Below, in pieces: positions 1 through 6,503 of a stretch of DNA of 9,725 nt. How positions within the stretch are numbered: position 1 is the first letter of the stretch; every line of letters begins with the position of its first letter. The DNA lies in the NCBI GenBank assembly GCA_964464465.1, contig CAYXGF010000060.1:1-9725 (forward strand). The letters run 5' to 3'. A program made the position numbers and the translations under genes. The stretch comes from UBA940 sp964464465 (GTDB taxonomy: Bacteria > Bacteroidota > Bacteroidia > Bacteroidales > Rikenellaceae). The notes under the pieces were generated by a model. It did no database searches. It saw only the letters and a program-made list of their open reading frames with translations, and was not told the origin of the DNA.

Positions 1-498
1 GCGTATCATCTCCATGTATTGCGGGACGGTCACCGATTCGGCCGTTTCGAAATCCATGTCGTACTGCTGGCCCTCGCACACCTCTATTGCCATGAGGTTG
101 AAGTGTTCCAGCACGCGGGGCAGGTATTCCGCCGGGGCCTCGGAGAGCAGCCGGTAGGCGTAAATCATCATCGCGTCTCCGGACAGAATCGCCGTGTTTG
201 CGTTCCACTTGCGGTGTACGGTCTGCCGACCGCGCCTGAGAGGAGCGTTGTCCATTATGTCGTCGTGCAGGAGCGTGAAGTTGTGGAATACCTCCACCGC
301 CGCCGCACATGGCAGTGCATGCGCGATGCTGTCCGTGTATATTCCGCAGCACAGCAGCACGAACATCGGCCGCAGCCGTTTGCCGCCGGCTTCAAGAGAG
401 TATTCTATCGGGAGGTAAAGTCCCTGCGGCGGCCGGTCGAATGCTATCGAGCCGATGTAGCTTTCAGCCTGCGAGTATAATTGTTCTGCCGTAATCAT
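1..498 (-). CDS. Polyprenyl diphosphate synthase (trans-isoprenyl synthase), N-terminal part, cut by window edge
   Basis: The frame is open from the ATG at 498 to base 1, giving 166 residues; the C-terminal half with the second aspartate-rich motif lies outside the window. The family condenses isopentenyl diphosphate onto an allylic diphosphate to build the isoprenoid chains of quinones and cell-wall lipid carriers in the cytoplasm. Visible signatures are GGKRLRP (about residues 38-44) and the first aspartate-rich motif DDIMD (79-83) followed by LRRGR, the magnesium and substrate site. LSGD (106-109) and EGQQYD (142-147) also fit. The motif is plain DDxxD without the two-residue insertion of E. 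coli-type farnesyl synthases, so a longer-chain synthase is more likely than IspA; product length cannot be read from this half. The gene diverges from the ROK kinase and has a TAnnTTTG match just upstream. Confidence 0.93.
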   Translation of the reverse strand, partial: MITAEQLYSQAESYIGSIAFDRPPQGLYLPIEYSLEAGGKRLRPMFVLLCCGIYTDSIAHALPCAAAVEVFHNFTLLHDDIMDNAPLRRGRQTVHRKWNANTAILSGDAMMIYAYRLLSEAPAEYLPRVLEHFNLMAIEVCEGQQYDMDFETAESVTVPQYMEMIR

Positions 499-517
499 TG
501 AAAAAGCATATTTACGA

Positions 518-525
518 CAAAGGTA
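518..525 (-). promoter_or_regulatory. Putative -7 element for the polyprenyl synthase gene
   Basis: The plus-strand bases CAAAGGTA read TACCTTTG on the minus strand, an exact match to the Bacteroidota -7 consensus TAnnTTTG. It lies 20 bases before the ATG at 498, which would give a very short leader. No good TTTG -33 element is present at the usual spacing, so this is weaker than the opposing promoter. Confidence 0.4.
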
Positions 526-545
526 ATCTCTTTTGGGCGTATTTT

Positions 546-576
546 TTTGATAAACGGAAAAAATGTGATACTTTTG
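546..576 (+). promoter_or_regulatory. Bacteroidota-type promoter of the ROK kinase gene
   Basis: TTTG at 546-549 and TACTTTTG at 569-576 are separated by 19 bases. This is an exact fit to the TTTG / TAnnTTTG pattern used by the primary sigma factor of Bacteroidota. Transcription would start near 581-584, giving a leader of about 20 bases before the ATG at 603, and supports 603 over any upstream start. Confidence 0.75.
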
Positions 577-602
577 GCTCTGGAAACTTCACTAATACAA
601 CT

Positions 603-1601
603 ATGAAAAGACTCGCAATAGGTATCGATATAGGCGGAATAAACACTGCATTCGGTCTTATCGACGAAAACGGAGACATGTACGGCGAATCCGTAATCTC
701 TACCAAAAAATTCCCTTATTACGATTTGTATCCGGCATATATCAATGAGTTGTGCGAGGGTATAAAACTGTTGTTGCGCGGTATAGATTTCGAGTACGAA
801 CTCGTTGGTATCGGTATCGGTGCGCCGCTTGCCGACCACTATAAAGGTATTCTTGACAACCCGTCGAACCTGTTCAAATGGCGTGACGGCGAGGATTCCT
901 CGCAGCAGCGTATACTTCGCATTGTCGACGATGTGAAGAAACAGTTCGGCAATCTGCCAGTCTATCTGACCAACGACGCCAATGCCGCCGCAATAGGCGA
1001 GATGGTGTACGGCGGAGCCAAAGGCATGAAGGATTTTATCGTGGTGACGCTCGGAACGGGCCTCGGCGGAGGTGTCGTATCCAACGGCGAGCTTGTATAC
1101 GGTCACGACAGTTTCGCCGGCGAGCTCGGACATGTGACCGTTGACAAGAACGGCCGTTTGTGCGGCTGCGGCCGTCGCGGCTGTCTGGAAACTTACGTTT
1201 CGGCTACCGGTATCCGTCGCACGGTTTCCATCCTGCTCGGTGAGCGCAACGACCCCAGCGAACTGCGCGACATTCCGTTCAACCAGCTCGATTCACTCAT
1301 GATTACACAGGCTGCCGAACGCGGCGACGCCATAGCTCTTGCGGCTTACGAATACACAGGCAAGATTCTCGGCGAGGCGCTTGCCGATTTCGTGACGTTC
1401 GCTTCGCCTCAGGCGATATTCCTTTTCGGCGGACTCTCGCGTGCCGGGAAATATATCTTCGAACCGACGAAGAAATATATGGAGGAGTCCATGCTCTTCA
1501 TTTACAGCAACAAGGTGCAGCTCCTGCCGTCGAGCATAGACGGCAAGAACGCCGCTATCCTCGGAGCCTCGGCTCTGGTTTGGCACAGCATCGGCAAGTA
1601 G
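603..1601 (+). CDS. ROK-family sugar kinase, probably glucokinase
   Basis: The 332-residue protein is a standard-length ROK kinase, a cytoplasmic enzyme that phosphorylates glucose or a related hexose or amino sugar with ATP. The N-terminal phosphate-binding motif GIDIGG is at about residues 7-12. LTNDANAAAIGE (122-133) carries the catalytic Asp125. TLGTGLGGGVV (149-159) is the second nucleotide-binding loop. GELGH (173-177) plus CGCGRRGCLE (187-196) form the ROK zinc site (His177, Cys187, Cys189, Cys194). No DNA-binding domain precedes the kinase fold, so it is an enzyme and not a ROK repressor. The frame is open back to 498, but a start there would run through the promoter; the ATG at 603 puts the DIGG motif at the usual distance. 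The gene is monocistronic between its own promoter and a strong terminator. The exact sugar is not determined. Confidence 0.93.
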   Translation: MKRLAIGIDIGGINTAFGLIDENGDMYGESVISTKKFPYYDLYPAYINELCEGIKLLLRGIDFEYELVGIGIGAPLADHYKGILDNPSNLFKWRDGEDSSQQRILRIVDDVKKQFGNLPVYLTNDANAAAIGEMVYGGAKGMKDFIVVTLGTGLGGGVVSNGELVYGHDSFAGELGHVTVDKNGRLCGCGRRGCLETYVSATGIRRTVSILLGERNDPSELRDIPFNQLDSLMITQAAERGDAIALAAYEYTGKILGEALADFVTFASPQAIFLFGGLSRAGKYIFEPTKKYMEESMLFIYSNKVQLLPSSIDGKNAAILGASALVWHSIGK

Positions 1602-1622
1602 AGTAGAATTATCTAAGGCTTG

Positions 1623-1662
1623 ATAAGTCCGGCAAACTGCGGTTTGCCGGACTTATTTTTTT
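1623..1662 (+). terminator. Rho-independent terminator after the ROK kinase
   Basis: A perfect 15-bp stem (1623-1637 with 1642-1656) closes a TGCG loop and runs into seven T residues (1656-1662). It starts 21 bases after the kinase stop codon. Confidence 0.95.
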
Positions 1663-1708
1663 GATGGACAGGAAATGCTGGTCGGAGACTGCGAAGGTTC
1701 GGCGATAG

Positions 1709-1740
1709 CGGGCCTTCGCGGGGCGAGGCTGCGGCCCGAG
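1709..1740. repeat. GC-rich imperfect palindrome, left copy of a repeat pair
   Basis: CGGGCC (1709-1714) pairs with GGCCCG (1733-1738), and inside it TCGC (1716-1719) pairs with GCGA (1723-1726). The pattern GGGCCTTCGC, a GGG-containing middle, then GCTGCGGCCCG resembles 2802-2831, including an identical 11-base GCTGCGGCCCG. The surrounding 1663-1847 is otherwise non-coding. ATGGAC (1664-1669) and GTCCAT (1768-1773) could close a larger fold around this palindrome, with a second small hairpin near 1740-1757. I cannot assign any of it to a known element. Confidence 0.3.
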
Positions 1741-1847
1741 TGCTCCGCCGGAGAGCATATCTGTTTCGTCCATTGACATTTCGCGGGACCCCAGCCGGCA
1801 CTTAGAGACAGTCCGGTTTATTTTTAGTGAAATATTTATTCAGATAG

Positions 1848-1878
1848 TTTGACTAATGGGCACTTTATATTAAATCTG
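1848..1878 (+). promoter_or_regulatory. Bacteroidota-type promoter of the structured RNA element
   Basis: TTTG at 1848-1851 and TAAATCTG at 1871-1878 are 19 bases apart. The -7 element differs from TAnnTTTG at one base (C for T). The expected start near 1883-1886 lies just before a small CGCGC/GCGCG hairpin and the long folded region, and about 250 bases before the next start codon. Confidence 0.6.
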
Positions 1879-1884
1879 CACTTG

Positions 1885-2088
1885 CGCGCGTAAGTGCGCG
1901 GACATATTTATTGAAGAAGCGTTTTGCTTATCTTGCGAATGAAAACCTAAGAATCTTTCAACGTATGCAAGAGATAACAGAACGGTTCTCACGCTTTTGC
2001 GTGGGCCGTATTCTCACATCTCGCATACAAGGTTTTCTTAGGGCCGTCATTCGGAGATGTGGTGATTTCAGTCCACGCTTCTTTTTTT
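1885..2088 (+). ncRNA. Candidate small structured RNA with 6S-like architecture
   Basis: About 204 bases between a promoter and a T run (2082-2088), without a credible coding frame. Nested complementary segments give one long interrupted hairpin. AAGAAGCG (1914-1921) pairs with CGCTTCTT (2076-2083) as a closing stem. Then comes an unpaired zone of 14 bases on the left (1922-1935) and 22 on the right (2054-2075). CGAATGA (1936-1942) pairs with TCATTCG (2047-2053). CCTAAGAA (1946-1953) pairs with TTCTTAGG (2035-2042). GTATGC plus GAGAT (1963-1975) pair with ATCTCGCATAC (2018-2028) across a two-base AA bulge. AGAA and CGG (1979-1985) pair with CCG and TTCT (2006-2014). CACGC (1990-1994) pairs with GCGTG (1999-2003) around a TTTT loop. 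A closing stem, large central bubble and long bulged apical arm at about 200 nt is the layout of 6S RNA, the RNA polymerase decoy. Layout alone does not prove it. Alternatives are a structured leader of the gene at 2137 or a mobile palindromic element. Confidence 0.5.
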
Positions 2089-2136
2089 GATTATCGGTCG
2101 ACAGGACTGTAAGACCGGCCCAAAATCGTAACGATT

Positions 2137-2733
2137 ATGAAAAACAAACGACAACTGATTCTGATTGTGCTGCTTTTTGCAGCTTTTACATGCCGTGCGC
2201 AGCAGAAGGTAGGAGAGTTTTATAACTCTTGTTTCAAAAAGAATTTCTACATTGAAAGTGCGGAAAAAGATGGCAAACTTCAAAAAATATACATTGAAGT
2301 TGAGGCAAAGAGAGCGAAAGATGCCTCTATTGTTGTATCGGCGGAAAATATCGAATCTTTTAAACACTCTCTCTGCTTGGTCAGAGACAAGTATGTCGAA
2401 TGGCGTAAAGTTGCCGTAGAGAACAATGTAACAGATGTGAGCAAGAATTTTTCGGTTGTATTTCCGAGAGTATCGGTTGCATGGTTGGGCTCCAAGTGGC
2501 GGTTCGCTTTCAACCAGACTGTCAATATGATATTTGGAATACTGAGTGATGGAAGTATTGTGGCAACGTGGGCGCCCGAGGTTACTGCCTCAGACAATGA
2601 GTATATAGATGAAAGTATATATTTCGTATTTGCGGATGCCTCGGATTTCGATAATCTGATTCAGTGGCTGGACCAAGACAAAATTATGGAAGCGCTGATG
2701 AAAACGAAGAAGAATGAGGATTTATTCAATTAG
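2137..2733 (+). CDS. Secreted protein of unknown function
   Basis: The 198-residue product starts with a clear signal peptide: basic MKNKR, a hydrophobic core to about residue 18, and a likely cleavage after CRA (residue 21) before Gln-Gln. Cys19 is not in a good lipobox (Thr at -1), so export by signal peptidase I to the periplasm or beyond is more likely than lipidation. The mature part is mixed alpha/beta in character, with two Cys (32 and about 78), conserved-looking Trp residues in EWRK, AWLGSKW and ATWAPE, and an acidic C-terminal third ending in a helical, lysine-rich tail. I recognise no family. The coding region is visibly more AT-rich than the rest of the window, suggesting different ancestry from the neighbours. 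It may be transcribed by read-through from the promoter at 1848; a weak TTTG (2086-2089) followed by TAAGACCG (2110-2117) is the only closer candidate. A bidirectional terminator follows at 2897. Confidence 0.8.
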   Translation: MKNKRQLILIVLLFAAFTCRAQQKVGEFYNSCFKKNFYIESAEKDGKLQKIYIEVEAKRAKDASIVVSAENIESFKHSLCLVRDKYVEWRKVAVENNVTDVSKNFSVVFPRVSVAWLGSKWRFAFNQTVNMIFGILSDGSIVATWAPEVTASDNEYIDESIYFVFADASDFDNLIQWLDQDKIMEALMKTKKNEDLFN

Positions 2734-2800
2734 CTTTGTATTTGTAACGGTCATGGTTTAGGTTGTCTGCGGTACGCAGCCTGCGGAGTACGCTTTTCAG

Positions 2801-2833
2801 TGGGCCTCCGCTGCCGGGAAGCTGCGGCCCGCG
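2801..2833. repeat. GC-rich imperfect palindrome, right copy of a repeat pair
   Basis: GGGCC (2802-2806) pairs with GGCCC (2826-2830). The segment shares GGGCCT, a CGC-containing middle and the 11-base GCTGCGGCCCG with 1710-1738. A second small hairpin, CTGCG-GTA-CGCAG, sits just before it at 2767-2779. The remaining non-coding bases 2734-2896 hold nothing else I recognise. Confidence 0.3.
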
Positions 2834-2896
2834 CGACACTTCGTATTGCCATTACACGCTGGCGTCGGGAGTTTCTGCACTAAATATGTTTCAGAT

Positions 2897-2935
2897 AAAA
2901 TCCGGCGTTCCGATATTGCGGAACGCCGGATTTTT
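2897..2935. terminator. Bidirectional rho-independent terminator between convergent genes
   Basis: A perfect 16-bp stem (2897-2912 with 2919-2934) closes a six-base ATATTG loop. AAAA opens the left arm and TTTTT closes the right (2931-2935), so it can act on both strands. It lies between the stop of the unknown secreted protein (2733) and the stop of the nitroreductase-like gene (2984), and probably ends the long minus-strand operon. Confidence 0.93.
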
Positions 2936-2983
2936 ATAATAACGTGCAATCGGATTGCGCTTTAATAAGGACCGGTGTTTATG

Positions 2984-3649
2984 TTACCGTTCGAATCCGA
3001 CGGTTTGGGCCAGCACTGCGGCAAAACGCCGGGTGTCGAGTCCGAGTGCGGAGAGTGCTTCCTCGGCAGGGAAGCTCGCCCGTGTTACGGAGGCCATGCC
3101 GCAGGCGGCGCAGTAGAGGTTGACGTTCTGCGCGTAGCCGGCGGCATCCATGCTCGCCAGCACGAATTTCTTGTCCGCAGGCATGTCATAGTCTTGGAAA
3201 ACATCCATGTCGGCGACATAGAGCAGATTGAGCGGCGCGCTGAAAACGAAGTCCTGCAATCCGGTGACCGTGCGGCTGTCGCCCGAAAGTACGGGATACA
3301 GCGCAAGGGCCGACGGGGCGGTGCGTTTCCCGCTGTCGGGTCTGTTCATCCCGCATGCGGCCCAGAGTACGCCGCTTACCTGTTCCAGACTCGGCATGCG
3401 GTCGGAATACTCTCTTACCGATTTTCTTTTTTCCAGTGCGTCCAGCAGTGTGCCGCCGCAGGGCGCGGGGACTGTCAGTTCTATCGTTTCGTGCATGGCT
3501 GTCATGTCTTCGATTTTTTTGTTTTCCGTTGTGCGGCATCCTGAGGCGGAGGCTGTCGTGATTATCGCAAGCAGCCGCAGAATGTTGCGCCTGACTGCTG
3601 CACAGAAGACGCCTGGACCGGCCTCGGACGATACCGTTCTGTTATTCAT
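2984..3649 (-). CDS. Exported nitroreductase-family (SagB/ThcOx-like) protein, with apparent internal loss
   Basis: The 221-residue product belongs to the FMN-dependent nitroreductase superfamily. Signatures are KRKSVREYSD (74-83), GVLWAACGMNRP (93-104), GKRTAPSA (107-114), SGDSR and GLQDFV (122-135), SAPLNLLYVAD (137-147) and the helix MDAAGYAQNVNLYCAACGM (167-185). The N-terminus has twin arginines in VRRNILR (19-25), a hydrophobic run and ASGC (Cys38). This resembles a Tat-type lipoprotein signal, sensible for a flavoprotein folded before export, though the lipobox is weak at -3. Relatives I know usually have about 25 residues with an Asn/Gln FMN-contact region and a beta strand between the PSA motif and the PVLSGD-like motif; here PSALALYPV joins them directly. 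The gene is the last of its operon; its ATG overlaps the previous stop by 8 bases, suggesting translational coupling. Substrate is unknown and activity is doubtful. Confidence 0.85.
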   Translation of the reverse strand: MNNRTVSSEAGPGVFCAAVRRNILRLLAIITTASASGCRTTENKKIEDMTAMHETIELTVPAPCGGTLLDALEKRKSVREYSDRMPSLEQVSGVLWAACGMNRPDSGKRTAPSALALYPVLSGDSRTVTGLQDFVFSAPLNLLYVADMDVFQDYDMPADKKFVLASMDAAGYAQNVNLYCAACGMASVTRASFPAEEALSALGLDTRRFAAVLAQTVGFER

Positions 3650-4298
3650 AATATTTAATCATTCTGCTTTCCAGCACAGGGCGGCCGCCGTCCTTTACGG
3701 ACAGACGTGTCAGCCAGTTGCCATGGGAGTCGGTCTCCGGATATTCGAATTCGGTGAGCGAGACTGTGCCGTCACAGTGTGTGACACGCATGCGGCATGG
3801 CAGAACCGCATTTTTCCCGTCGTAGTATAACCGCGTGCATTCTCCGTCCGGCTCCTTTGTCCAGATGATTTGCCCGTCGCGTATCTTGAAGATGCGTTTG
3901 GCGTCGGTGAAGACCTTCTCTCCGTTGGAGACCCTTATCTTGAAGTATTGCATCGTGAGTTCTTTCCCGTCGAAGGATACGGCGCTGCGGCGGCGGTTTA
4001 TCATCGCTCCGTTCCGGGAGATAAACTCTATGCGTTCGGTCCGGCCGTCTTCTATCGTGCCGTATTCGAACGATGTCTGCTCCCCGGTCGGATTGAGATT
4101 TTCGTCGACACGCGTGTCGAAAATCAGTCTTCCGAGAGTATCGAAGCGCATGGTTTGTCCTGCGGCGGAAGGTATGACCTCGGCGACCGGCCCTTGCAGC
4201 ATTGCAAGAGCCCTGTCGCCCGGCCGTTCGGATTGAGAGCAGCCTGCAAGGCAGACGGCCGCGAATATGGCGAGTATTGTCGGTAGCGTTCGTCTCAT
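3642..4298 (-). CDS. Lipoprotein of unknown function with YD-repeat-like strands
   Basis: The 218-residue product has a type II signal peptide: MRRT, a hydrophobic stretch and the lipobox LAGC with Cys20 as the lipidated residue, so it should be anchored in the envelope. The rest is beta-rich, with motifs such as FDTLGRLIFDTRVDENLNP, GRTERIEFISRNGAM and, near the end, DSHGNWLTRLSVKDGG followed by ESRMIKYYE. Short strands of this sort (TxGRLxxDT, GNWxxR, RxIxYY) recall the YD/RHS-like beta repeats common in Bacteroidota surface proteins. That is resemblance only and no function follows. It begins 7 bases after the GH3 stop and its stop overlaps the nitroreductase start, so it is translated between two other exported proteins and may serve the same envelope process. 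Confidence 0.82.
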   Translation of the reverse strand: MRRTLPTILAIFAAVCLAGCSQSERPGDRALAMLQGPVAEVIPSAAGQTMRFDTLGRLIFDTRVDENLNPTGEQTSFEYGTIEDGRTERIEFISRNGAMINRRRSAVSFDGKELTMQYFKIRVSNGEKVFTDAKRIFKIRDGQIIWTKEPDGECTRLYYDGKNAVLPCRMRVTHCDGTVSLTEFEYPETDSHGNWLTRLSVKDGGRPVLESRMIKYYE

Positions 4299-4305
4299 CC
4301 TGCGT

Positions 4306-6474
4306 CTATTTGAGCGTGAAATCTATTCTGCTCTTTATGTCCTCTGCCGAGGCTGCGATGTAGGCCGTGAAATCGCCGTTCTCGGCTGTCCATGCGTGAG
4401 CCTGCTCGTCGAAATATTGCAGAGCTTCGGGCGTTATGGTGAACGTTACGTTTTTCGTCTGTCCGGCTTCGAGCCATACTTTTTCGAAACCTTTGAGCTC
4501 TTTTACTGGGCGCGGTACGGAGCACTGCTTGTCGCCGATATACAGCTGGACCACCTCTGCGCCTGCTGTCTTGCCGGTGTTGGTCACGGGAACGGTGATG
4601 CGGATGCTGCCCTTGCGCGTCATGGCTTTTCTGTCGGCGCGTGCCTGGCCGTATTCGAATGTGGTGTAGCTCAGACCGTGGCCGAAGGGGGATGAAGGTT
4701 TGAAATCCTGCGTGTCGGTGTAACGGTAGCCCACGAATATGTCGTCGCGGTATGTCTGCTGGTGCTTGTCGTCGCCTGGGTAGTCGCCCGCCACGTGAGC
4801 GTTGCACTGGTCGAGCGATGCATAGTAGGTGTATGGCAGTCTGCCCGACGGATTGACCTGTCCGGATATTACCGAGGCCAGGGCGTTGCCGGCTTCGGAG
4901 CCGCAGTACCAGCCCTGGACGATTGCCGGGACAGAGTTCTTCCACGGAAGGGCTACGCCGGTTCCGCTTATTATCACTACGGCGAAATTCTTGTTGGCGC
5001 CGCTAAGCGCCTCGATGATTTCGTTCTGGCCGTAGGGCAGGTCCATGGTCCGGCGGTCCACACCTTCGGCGTCCTGTCCTCCGGTCTGGTTGAGTCCTCC
5101 GAAGAATACAACGGCATCGGCTTCTTTGGCTGCCTGCACCAGACTCTCGATGCTCTCTACGTTGTCCTTACCGCTGGTGTAACCTTTCATGAATGTTATC
5201 TCGGTGTCGGGATATGCCTTGCGCATGCCTTCGATAGGGAGGATCTCGTATGCCACTTTCAGGGTGGTGCTGCTACCGCTCTTCATCATACTGCGCTCGG
5301 CATTCTCGCCTATGATGAGCATCTTGCGTATCTTTTCCGGGCGCAGCGGGAGCACGTCGCCGTTGTTTTGCAGAAGAACGATTCCGCTTTGAGCGATTTG
5401 CAGTGCCGCGGCCGAGTGTTCCGGACAGACGAACCTACCGAAAGGACGGTTGCGGTTCATGGTGGTGCGGAAAATCATACGAAGTATGCGGCGGCATTTG
5501 TCGTCTACCGTAGCCATGTCGTATTTGCCGCTTTGAAGGCCTTCGAGCATCTGCTGCGCCAGATAGTATTTGTCGTAGGCATTCAGGGCGCCCTTGGACA
5601 GACCGTCGGTCCAGGTGCCGTATTCGAGGTCGAGGCCGTTGTTGACGGCCTGCACCGAATCGTGCGCTCCGCCCCAGTCTGAGATTACCACTCCGTCGAA
5701 GCCCCATTCGCCTTTGAGAATATCCTGCAACAGGTACTGGTTGTGGCAGCAGTACTGGTTCTTGTATTTCATGTATGCGCCCATGATGCTCCAAGTGCCG
5801 CCCTCGGTTACCGCGGCCTTGAATGCGGGCAGGTAAATCTCGTAGAGCGCCCTGTCCGAAACGTTCACGTTGGTGCTGTGGCGGCGGGTCTCCTGATTGT
5901 TGAGCGCGAAGTGTTTCACGCAGGTGGCCACACCGTTCTTCTGTACATTCTGTATGTACGGAACGCACATTGAGGCCGTCAGGAACGGGTCCTCGCCCAT
6001 GTACTCGTGGTTGCGGCCGTTGAGCGGGGTGCGGTAGATGTTAAGCCCAGGGCCGAGCAGTACGGTTTTGTTGCGGTAGCGGGCCTCCTCGCCTATCGCC
6101 GTTCCGTATGCGGCGGCCATGCCGGGGTCCCATGTGGCGGCAAGGCATGTGAGGTGCGGAAATCCGGTGCATTTGTCGTTGCTCCAACCTGCGCCGCCCC
6201 ACTGGTCCCACAGACACTCCTCGCGAACGCCGTGAGGACCGTCCGAGCACCATACCTCGGGAATGCCGAGACGCTGTACGCCGGGTGACGAGAATTTGGA
6301 CTGCGCGTGGCATAGGGCGACCTTCTCTTCCGTGGTCATTCTGCCCAGAGCATCCTCCACGCGCTTTTCAATGGGTGCGTTGTCGTCCAGATACAAAGGA
6401 ACTTTCTGCTGTCCGTATGACGCGACTGCCGTCGAAAGGGCGAGCAGTGCAGTGATAAAGGTTATTTTTCTCAT
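4306..6474 (-). CDS. Secreted glycoside hydrolase family 3 enzyme (beta-glucosidase/beta-xylosidase type)
   Basis: The 722-residue protein has a signal peptide (about residues 1-21, cleavage near ASYG-QQ) and the complete GH3 layout: TIM-barrel domain (about 30-345), alpha/beta sandwich (about 360-590) and C-terminal fibronectin-III-like domain (about 625-715). It removes terminal non-reducing beta-linked sugars, probably in the periplasm. GFDGVVISDWGG holds the nucleophile Asp266. KHFALNNQE (187-195) is the conserved substrate-binding KH region. DAEGVDR (468-474), followed by LPYGQNEII, matches the loop with the probable acid/base Glu470. PFGHGLSYTTFEY (596-608) is the usual lead into the Fn3-like domain. 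No PA14 insertion is present, and nothing is truncated. It lies 29 bases after the dCMP-deaminase-family gene and 7 bases before the lipoprotein gene. No SusC/SusD pair, regulator or other glycosidase is in view, so the substrate cannot be inferred from context. Confidence 0.96.
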   Translation of the reverse strand: MRKITFITALLALSTAVASYGQQKVPLYLDDNAPIEKRVEDALGRMTTEEKVALCHAQSKFSSPGVQRLGIPEVWCSDGPHGVREECLWDQWGGAGWSNDKCTGFPHLTCLAATWDPGMAAAYGTAIGEEARYRNKTVLLGPGLNIYRTPLNGRNHEYMGEDPFLTASMCVPYIQNVQKNGVATCVKHFALNNQETRRHSTNVNVSDRALYEIYLPAFKAAVTEGGTWSIMGAYMKYKNQYCCHNQYLLQDILKGEWGFDGVVISDWGGAHDSVQAVNNGLDLEYGTWTDGLSKGALNAYDKYYLAQQMLEGLQSGKYDMATVDDKCRRILRMIFRTTMNRNRPFGRFVCPEHSAAALQIAQSGIVLLQNNGDVLPLRPEKIRKMLIIGENAERSMMKSGSSTTLKVAYEILPIEGMRKAYPDTEITFMKGYTSGKDNVESIESLVQAAKEADAVVFFGGLNQTGGQDAEGVDRRTMDLPYGQNEIIEALSGANKNFAVVIISGTGVALPWKNSVPAIVQGWYCGSEAGNALASVISGQVNPSGRLPYTYYASLDQCNAHVAGDYPGDDKHQQTYRDDIFVGYRYTDTQDFKPSSPFGHGLSYTTFEYGQARADRKAMTRKGSIRITVPVTNTGKTAGAEVVQLYIGDKQCSVPRPVKELKGFEKVWLEAGQTKNVTFTITPEALQYFDEQAHAWTAENGDFTAYIAASAEDIKSRIDFTLK

Positions 6475-6503
6475 ATTATTTTAGATAATAGTTGTTTTTT
6501 CAG

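Noticed and set aside
495..1133. Minus-strand open frame of 212 codons over the start of the ROK kinase
   Set aside because: It crosses both divergent promoters and is antisense to the kinase motifs; the product has no recognisable features.
1613..1801. Short minus-strand open frame over the kinase terminator
   Set aside because: Its C-terminal codons are the terminator hairpin itself and the composition is arginine/proline-rich noise, so it is not a gene.
1936..2053. Integron attC site, retron non-coding RNA or tmRNA as an explanation of the long palindrome
   Set aside because: There is no GTTRRRY/RYYYAAC core pair and no integrase for attC, no reverse transcriptase nearby for a retron, and no tRNA-like domain with a CCA end or tag reading frame for tmRNA.
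4762..5682. Plus-strand open frame of 306 codons inside the GH3 gene
   Set aside because: It is antisense to the intact GH3 barrel and sandwich domains, with no recognisable domain and no promoter or ribosome site. The GH3 reading explains the region.
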